Source of the DNA: Pyramidobacter sp.
Lineage (GTDB): Bacteria > Synergistota > Synergistia > Synergistales > Dethiosulfovibrionaceae
Assembly: GCA_016286835.1 (NCBI GenBank)
Contig: JAEEUD010000026.1
Span: 1-12,027, forward strand
Length of the DNA stretch: 12,027 bases
Direction: 5' to 3'
The stretch's first letter is position 1; every line of letters begins with the position of its first letter. Shown here in pieces: positions 7,730-12,027 of the stretch. The notes beneath the pieces were generated by a model, which saw only the letters and a list, made by a program, of their open reading frames with translations, did not search any database and was not told where the DNA came from. The position numbers were made by a program, and so were the translations under genes.

Positions 7730-7901
7730 CCTCCTGAATACAGGACCGGCGTGATACGTGAACCGATCCTAATAGCATGTGCCGGGAAAATCCCACAGGG
7801 CCCGGCCGTTTTGGCAAAAACTTTCGCCCCTCTGTTTTCCTGCCGCCGGAACGAACGATCGCGCTTCGGACGGAGGAGTCTCTCGCGGACAGGCGAGGTT
7901 G
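7730..7901 (-). promoter_or_regulatory. Long 5' leader of the ABC importer operon
   Basis: From the expected transcription start near 7901 to the ATPase ATG there are about 170 untranslated bases. Two hairpins can be drawn: GCCGGG/CCCGGC around 7780-7806, and TCCTG-AATA-CAGGA (7732-7745), whose arm includes part of the Shine-Dalgarno sequence. I do not recognise a known riboswitch or T-box. Control of translation by the small hairpin is possible, but its stem has only 5 bp. Confidence 0.35.
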
Positions 7902-7907
7902 TGTTTA

Positions 7908-7935
7908 ATTATAGGGACAAATTCCCCTTTGACAA
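7908..7935 (-). promoter_or_regulatory. Strong sigma70-type promoter of the ABC importer operon
   Basis: On the minus strand TTGTCA (7935-7930) is followed after 16 bp by a perfect TATAAT (7913-7908). An inverted repeat AATTCCCC (7920-7927) / GGGGAATT (7953-7960) has one arm inside the -35/-10 spacer and the other just upstream of the -35, a layout that could serve as an operator. Confidence 0.75.
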
Positions 7936-8030
7936 GACCTTTTTTTCCCTACGGGGAATTTTTCGGCGTTTTTGCCGCAATATTTAGGCGAATATCTCCC
8001 GTGAAAACAACGTACGCACAAGAAAATTTA

Positions 8031-8039
8031 TGATACAAT
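8031..8039 (+). promoter_or_regulatory. Probable extended -10 promoter of the nucleoside hydrolase gene
   Basis: TGATACAAT is an extended -10 element (TG, one base, TACAAT). No good -35 hexamer lies 16-18 bp upstream, which fits extended -10 promoters. Transcription would start near 8046. A small hairpin (TTTGACG / CGTCCAAA with one bulge, 8056-8079) lies between the start and the ribosome site. Confidence 0.5.
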
Positions 8040-8098
8040 CGTCATGTGATTTTTATTTGACGGTGTGTTTTCGTCCAAACGTCATGAAAGGAGCTTAA

Positions 8099-9187
8099 AT
8101 GATGGTGGGGAAGAAGTTTTTCAAGGCGTGCGCCGTTGCCGTCCTCGCGCTTTCATGCGCCTGCGGAGCTCTTGCGAAGGAAAAAGTGATCCTTGACACC
8201 GACATGGTCGAGGGCTTTGACGACGGCATGGCCATGCTCATGCTGGCCACATCTCCCGAGATCGAGCTGCTCGGTGTGACGATTACGCTCGGCAATACCT
8301 GGGTTGCCGAAGGCACGGCACACGCGCTGCGCCAGCTGGAAGCCGTGAAGATGGAGTGGAAGATCCCCGTGATGATGGGCATCGATATGCCTACGCGGGC
8401 GGGGCGTCAGGCAACTCTTATGGAGGAGATCCGCACGTTCGGTTCCGGTTTTGACGGCTACTGGGGCGCGTATTCCTCAGTACGTCCCGACGACTGGAAG
8501 GCCGTCTACAGGACGAAGTACGGCCACGAGCCGACGTGCGCGCCTATGGACGGCCATGCGGTCACGTTCATCATCGAGACCGTGCGGCGCAACCCGGGCG
8601 AAGTCACGATCGTCGAGATCGGCGCGCCGTGCAATCTGGCCGCCGCCATACGTATGGCTCCCGACATTGTGCCCCTGATCAAGCGCGTCATCTACATGGG
8701 CGGCGCGTTCTTCGTGCCCGGCAACACCACTCCGCGTGCCGAGTTCAACTGGTGGTGCGATCCCGAGGCCGCGCGCACGTGTGTTCGTGCACCGTTCAGA
8801 GAGCAGATCGTCGTCCCGCTCGACGCTTGCCACCGTATGCCGTATGGTGCACCAAAGCTGGCCGAGCTGATCCGTCTGACGAAGAACGACATTATCCGGC
8901 CCATGCATCAGGCTAAGTACGATTTCGTCTACGGCAGCGGCAAGGCACGGTTCCAGCTCTTCATGTGGGATCTGGTCGCTGCCGCCGTGTGTATCGACGA
9001 AACGCTGATCACTGACAGTGTGACCGCATTTATCGATGTGGATACGACATACGGTTCGGGCTACGGACAGGCACTGGTTTATGTTACCGGCGTGCCGCCG
9101 CTTGGCGCGCAGAAAGTAAAGTTTGTGACAGATATCGATACGGTCCGTATCTGGAAGATGATCGACGACCTTTGCGCGAGTCTGTGA
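8099..9187 (+). CDS. Exported nucleoside hydrolase (IU-NH superfamily)
   Basis: It should cleave the N-glycosidic bond of a ribonucleoside, giving base and ribose, with a bound Ca2+. Residues 1-26 form a signal peptide (cut after GALA), so the enzyme acts in the periplasm or outside, unlike the cytoplasmic Rih enzymes. The metal motif is DTDMVEGFDD (33-42), with two more residues between DTD and DD than the common DxDPGxDD. The ribose-binding stretch PGNTTPRAEFNWWCDPEAA keeps Glu215 and Asn217. The late metal aspartate is Asp291, preceded by Trp290 where inosine-uridine enzymes have the catalytic His. A Trp-Asp pair is also known from the purine-specific T. vivax enzyme. AAAGGAG (8087-8093) serves ATG 8099 or ATG 8102. 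It is divergent from the importer operon and closed by its own terminator. The family is sure; the substrate is inferred. Confidence 0.88.
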   Translation: MMVGKKFFKACAVAVLALSCACGALAKEKVILDTDMVEGFDDGMAMLMLATSPEIELLGVTITLGNTWVAEGTAHALRQLEAVKMEWKIPVMMGIDMPTRAGRQATLMEEIRTFGSGFDGYWGAYSSVRPDDWKAVYRTKYGHEPTCAPMDGHAVTFIIETVRRNPGEVTIVEIGAPCNLAAAIRMAPDIVPLIKRVIYMGGAFFVPGNTTPRAEFNWWCDPEAARTCVRAPFREQIVVPLDACHRMPYGAPKLAELIRLTKNDIIRPMHQAKYDFVYGSGKARFQLFMWDLVAAAVCIDETLITDSVTAFIDVDTTYGSGYGQALVYVTGVPPLGAQKVKFVTDIDTVRIWKMIDDLCASL

Positions 9188-9206
9188 TCGAAAAGACGCT
9201 CTCTAC

Positions 9207-9236
9207 GGCCCCGCAATCTGCTGCGGGGCCCTTTTC
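9207..9236 (+). terminator. Rho-independent terminator after the nucleoside hydrolase gene
   Basis: GGCCCCGCA (9207-9215) pairs perfectly with TGCGGGGCC (9222-9230) around a 6-nt loop, and CTTTTC follows at once. It lies 19 bp past the stop codon. Confidence 0.88.
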
Positions 9237-9278
9237 ATGGCGCGGCGCGGGCCGCGATGAGTGAACGGAGGAATCACC

Positions 9279-10694
9279 ATGAGTCAGAAATCGTTTACCG
9301 ATCTTTATCCGTCCGTCTGGAACGGCACGAGCGTCCGTTCCGAGGTGATGGCCTTTGCGGAGGAATACAAACAGTTCATCAGCCGATGCAAGACGGAGCG
9401 CGAAACAGCGGCCGAGACGGCGCGGATCGCACGTGAAGCGGGATTCCGCGACCTTGACGGGATGCTCTCCCGCGGCGAGGCGCTGAAAGCGGGCGACAGG
9501 GTGTTCGTGACGCGCCAGGGCAAGGCGGCGGCGTTTTTCGTCATCGGCTCGCGTCCGCTGACCGACGGACTGCGTCTGATCTGCGCTCACGCCGACGCGC
9601 CGCGGCTGGACCTGCGTCCCAATCCGCTCTATGAAAAAGAGGGGCTGGCGCTGATGAAAACGCACTACTACGGCGGTATCAAAAAATACCAGTGGACGGC
9701 GCTGCCGCTTGCTTTTCACGGCGTCGCCGTGAAAAAAGGCGGCGAAAAGATCTGCGTCGTTCTCGGGGAAGATCCGGCCGATCCCGTGCTGTACGTCAGC
9801 GACCTGCCCGTCCACCTGGCGGCCGATCAGATGAAAAAGAAGCTGGCCGAGGGGGTCAGCGGCGAGGAGCTGAACCTGATCGTCGGTTCGATCCCGCTGA
9901 ACGATGAAAAAGACGGCGGCGTGAAGGCTGCCGTCCTGAAACTGCTGAAGGAACGCTACGGTCTGGACGAACAGGACTTTGCCAGCGCCGAGTTTGAGAT
10001 CGTTCCCGCCGGGGGGGCGCGCGACGCCGGCTTTGATTCGTCGCTGCTCGCTTCCTACGCGCACGACGACCGCGTCTGCGTCTATCCGGCCTTTCGCGCG
10101 CTGCTTGCGGCCGAGCGTCCGGCGTTCACTGCCGGGGCTTTTTTCGTCGACAAGGAAGAAGTCGGCAGTCAGGGCAACTCGGGCATGAACTCGCATCTGA
10201 TGGAAAACGTCGTCTCACGCCTCGTGCGCGCCACGGGGGGCAGTCCGTTCGACCTGAGCGAAGCGCTGGAGCGCAGCGCACTGCTTTCCGCCGACGTGAC
10301 CGTGGGATTCGATCCCAGCTTCGCGGCGGCGTTTGAGCCGAACAACACAGCCCGCCTGGGCAGCGGCCCCGTGCTGATGAAATACGCCGGCGCCCGCGGC
10401 AAAAGCGGCGCCAACGATGCCAGCGCCGAGTTGATGGCCTTTGTACGCGACATCTTCGACGAGGCGGGCGTACGCTGGCAGATCGGCGGCATGGGGCGGA
10501 TCGATCTGGGCGGCGGCGGTACGATCGCGCCGTTCGCCTCAAAGTACGGGATGCAGGTGCTCGACTGCGGCGTGGCGCTGCTTTCCATGCACGCGCCTTA
10601 TGAACTGGCCAGCAAGGCCGACCTGTACGAGACGTTCCGCGCTTATGCGGCGTTTTTGAGCAGCGGCGCGGAACTGAAAGCGTATCTGGGATAG
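9279..10694 (+). CDS. M18 family metallo-aminopeptidase
   Basis: This cytoplasmic two-metal aminopeptidase removes N-terminal residues from peptides. The 471 residues are the family's usual length. The metal and catalytic residues appear in order: His104 in ICAHADAPRLDLRP; Asp264 in AHDDRVC (bridging metal ligand); Glu293-Glu294 in DKEEVGSQGNSG (catalytic base and metal ligand); Asp339 in SADVTVGFDP; and His438 in LLSMHAPYE. The ARGKSGANDASAE stretch is typical of the bacterial M18 group often named aminopeptidase 1. ATG 9279 is chosen because GGAGG (9267-9271) precedes it by 7 nt; GTG 9261 is in frame but lacks such a site. It begins only 42 bp after the upstream terminator, with no clear promoter between. 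The residue preference cannot be read from the sequence; related enzymes vary between acidic and hydrophobic residues. Confidence 0.92.
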   Translation: MSQKSFTDLYPSVWNGTSVRSEVMAFAEEYKQFISRCKTERETAAETARIAREAGFRDLDGMLSRGEALKAGDRVFVTRQGKAAAFFVIGSRPLTDGLRLICAHADAPRLDLRPNPLYEKEGLALMKTHYYGGIKKYQWTALPLAFHGVAVKKGGEKICVVLGEDPADPVLYVSDLPVHLAADQMKKKLAEGVSGEELNLIVGSIPLNDEKDGGVKAAVLKLLKERYGLDEQDFASAEFEIVPAGGARDAGFDSSLLASYAHDDRVCVYPAFRALLAAERPAFTAGAFFVDKEEVGSQGNSGMNSHLMENVVSRLVRATGGSPFDLSEALERSALLSADVTVGFDPSFAAAFEPNNTARLGSGPVLMKYAGARGKSGANDASAELMAFVRDIFDEAGVRWQIGGMGRIDLGGGGTIAPFASKYGMQVLDCGVALLSMHAPYELASKADLYETFRAYAAFLSSGAELKAYLG

Positions 10695-10700
10695 AATGAC

Positions 10701-10745
10701 GGGGTGAGGCTGTATACATGCACGCCTCGCCCCATTTTCTTCTTT
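10701..10745 (+). terminator. Rho-independent terminator after the aminopeptidase gene
   Basis: GGGGTGAGGC (10701-10710) pairs with GCCTCGCCCC (10724-10733), all ten positions with one G-T pair. ATTTTCTTCTTTT follows. It starts 6 bp past the stop codon. Confidence 0.88.
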
Positions 10746-10776
10746 TGAAACGGCGTGGCAGAAGTGATTTTATTTC

Positions 10777-10805
10777 TTAACTTTTGACAGCGCTTGTGGT
10801 ATGAT
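10777..10805 (+). promoter_or_regulatory. Promoter of the sensor gene
   Basis: TATGAT (10800-10805) is preceded by TGG, an extended -10, and by TTAACT (10777-10782) at 17 bp. A perfect TTGACA (10784-10789) lies only 10 bp from TATGAT, too close to act as its -35. Transcription would start near 10812, so the in-frame ATG at 10811 cannot carry a ribosome site, which favours the GTG start at 10847. Confidence 0.55.
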
Positions 10806-10846
10806 ACGGGATGAAAAGCTACGCGCGGCGAAAGGGGAGTGAAAAC

Positions 10847-12027
10847 GTGGCGGGACAAAAGCGGCGTTTGTGGCTGGGGGCGCTTTTAGCGGCGCTGACG
10901 GCGGCAGCTGCGTGCGGAGCATCCCCGTCGGGGCAGTACGTCGGCATCGGTGCGGGGCGCACGCTGAAGGTGCGCTGTCTTGAACATCTTGCGCCATACG
11001 TTTTCACAGGAGCCGACGGGAAACTGGCGGGCGCGTACATCGAACTGCTGGAAGCGATCGCCGGCTACGCGCAGCTGCGGTTTTTCGTCGAAACGGGCGC
11101 GTCAGGCAGGGACGATGAGGTCCCCGATCTGGTCGTCGGCTCGATGTTTCCCGTTGATAACAGGGACAGGCTCTACGGCGCTCTTTCGGTGCGCAACTTC
11201 GATCCCGACGACCCGAGAATGGCGCATTCCGTGACGCGGATGCTCGACAGCGTCGTCGAGGATCAGCAGGAGGCGCTTTGCTTCGCGTTCCCGTTCCTGT
11301 GGGAGTCGTCGTCGCTGTTTGTTCCGCAGGGCAGCGCCGACCGTCTGGAAAACCTGCGCGGCAAACGGATCTGTGTCGTCCTGGGCTCCCCCGAGGAGAG
11401 TTTTTTGCGAAAACTCGGGTATGTGGATGAACTTTTTCCCACGGCGAATGTCACCGAAGGGATGCGCACGCTCAGCCTGCGCATCTGCGACGCGTTTGTC
11501 TGCGAGACCTTTCAGGGAACGTATGAACTGAGCAAGGTCAACCGTTTCCGCTACACGATCCGCCAGCGCACGCTGCCCTTGCAGTCGTACGACCGCGCTA
11601 TCGTCGTGCTGCGCGGAAACATGGAGCTGGCTGTCAAGATCGGGCACGCTTTGCGCGAGATCCGGCAGAGCGGCCGCTACACGCAGATCCTCGACCGCTG
11701 GCTCAACGATCACGAAGAGTATTATCTGACGCCGCGGTTTCTGATCCAGGTGTCGTGTGCCGTGCTGCTGGCGTTTCTCGTCATGGCCGTGTGGAACCAC
11801 TCGCTGGCGCGCAAGATCCGCGTCACCGTCGGCGAACGCGAGCGCATTTTTGACTTCCTACGCGAAGGCATCCTTGCCGTGGATGCGCACGGCAAGATCA
11901 CCATGCTGAACCGCATGGCGAAAACGCTACTGGATCTATCCGACGAAGCCTTCGGCAAGAACGCCGACGAGCTGATCCCGGACCTTGACATCGCCCGCGT
12001 GATCCGCACGGGGCGGCCCGTGTACGA
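10847..12027 (+). CDS. Membrane sensor with extracytoplasmic binding domain and PAS-like domain (3' end outside window)
   Basis: The frame is open from GTG 10847 to the window edge, 393 codons. AAGGGGAG (10832-10839) sits 7 nt before the GTG. The order is: signal sequence (about 8-26; C23 follows four Ala, a poor lipobox); SBP_bac_3-like domain (about 39-287) with LRGKRICVVLGS (170-181) and the late block RQSGRYTQILDRWL (273-286); one membrane helix (298-316); a short linker; and from about 331 a PAS-like start, IFDFLREGILAVDAHGKITMLNRMA. Such proteins sense a small molecule outside the inner membrane and signal inside, as EvgS/BvgS-type kinases do. The output domain is cut off, so histidine kinase is most likely, but a sigma54 activator or a cyclic-di-GMP enzyme is not excluded. 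About 35 extra residues (roughly 105-140) interrupt the usual binding-domain layout. An amino acid ligand is only a guess from the fold and the neighbouring importers. Confidence 0.8.
   Translation, partial: MAGQKRRLWLGALLAALTAAAACGASPSGQYVGIGAGRTLKVRCLEHLAPYVFTGADGKLAGAYIELLEAIAGYAQLRFFVETGASGRDDEVPDLVVGSMFPVDNRDRLYGALSVRNFDPDDPRMAHSVTRMLDSVVEDQQEALCFAFPFLWESSSLFVPQGSADRLENLRGKRICVVLGSPEESFLRKLGYVDELFPTANVTEGMRTLSLRICDAFVCETFQGTYELSKVNRFRYTIRQRTLPLQSYDRAIVVLRGNMELAVKIGHALREIRQSGRYTQILDRWLNDHEEYYLTPRFLIQVSCAVLLAFLVMAVWNHSLARKIRVTVGERERIFDFLREGILAVDAHGKITMLNRMAKTLLDLSDEAFGKNADELIPDLDIARVIRTGRPVY

Noticed and set aside
7929..7957. TTGACA at 7929-7934 as a plus-strand promoter for the nucleoside hydrolase gene
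   Set aside because: The sequence 17 bp downstream (CGGGGA) is not a -10. The hexamer overlaps the -35 of the minus-strand promoter.
3755..7987. Three long plus-strand frames (3755-5314, 5157-6941, 6938-7987) covering the whole ABC operon antisense
   Set aside because: They mirror the real genes. Their translations are rich in Arg, His, Asp and Val with no family motifs, and lack ribosome sites, whereas the minus strand shows complete Walker, EAA and receptor motifs. GC-rich codon use in the sense genes removes antisense stops.
10784..10805. TTGACA plus TATGAT as a classical promoter
   Set aside because: The spacing is only 10 bp. The extended -10 with TTAACT at 17 bp is the better reading.
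10811..10846. ATG 10811 as the start of the sensor
   Set aside because: It is in frame but lies at the expected transcription start and has no ribosome site. GTG 10847 has AAGGGGAG at a proper distance.
1..12027. CRISPR arrays, transposases, prophage or attachment sites, tRNA and rRNA genes
   Set aside because: No regularly spaced repeats, terminal inverted repeats with transposase motifs, integrase signatures or tRNA cloverleaf sequences were seen on reading both strands by eye.

Overview
The window is dense, moderately GC-rich bacterial DNA with complete genes on both strands. The content is nutrient acquisition and catabolism: histidine ammonia-lyase, an NhaC-type carrier, a three-gene polar amino acid ABC importer operon, an exported nucleoside hydrolase, an M18 aminopeptidase and the start of a ligand-sensing membrane sensor. 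Signal peptides, binding domains fused to permeases and amino acid catabolism would suit an amino-acid-fermenting anaerobe, possibly of the Synergistota. That placement is an inference from gene style only; no phylogenetic marker is present.

Layout. (1) 1-1760, plus strand: the tail of an unidentified gene and hutH, 5 bp apart and so probably one operon, closed by two stacked hairpins. (2) 1914-3371, minus strand: an NhaC-like carrier with its own sigma70-type promoter. (3) 3372-3663: an AT-richer stretch with no supportable gene. (4) 3664-7935, minus strand: an operon read from right to left. It starts at a strong promoter (TTGTCA-16-TATAAT), has a leader of about 170 nt, and encodes an ATPase followed by two paralogous proteins, each with an N-terminal substrate-binding domain fused to a permease domain. 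A hairpin with a perfect 17-bp stem ends it. (5) 8031-9236, plus strand: an exported nucleoside hydrolase with an extended -10 promoter and its own terminator. (6) 9279-10745, plus strand: an M18 aminopeptidase and terminator. (7) 10777-12027, plus strand: a promoter and the first 393 codons of a membrane sensor (binding domain, one membrane helix, PAS-like domain) that runs off the window.

How the genes may work together (inference): the importers bring in polar amino acids, the lyase deaminates histidine, the aminopeptidase releases amino acids from peptides in the cytoplasm, and the nucleoside hydrolase frees bases outside the inner membrane. The sensor at the right edge uses the same class of binding domain as the importers and may report amino acid supply. 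The least routine points are the diverged ligand pockets of the two fused importers sharing one ATPase, the carrier that lacks the usual NhaC acidic residues, and the sensor gene, which is cut by the window edge.
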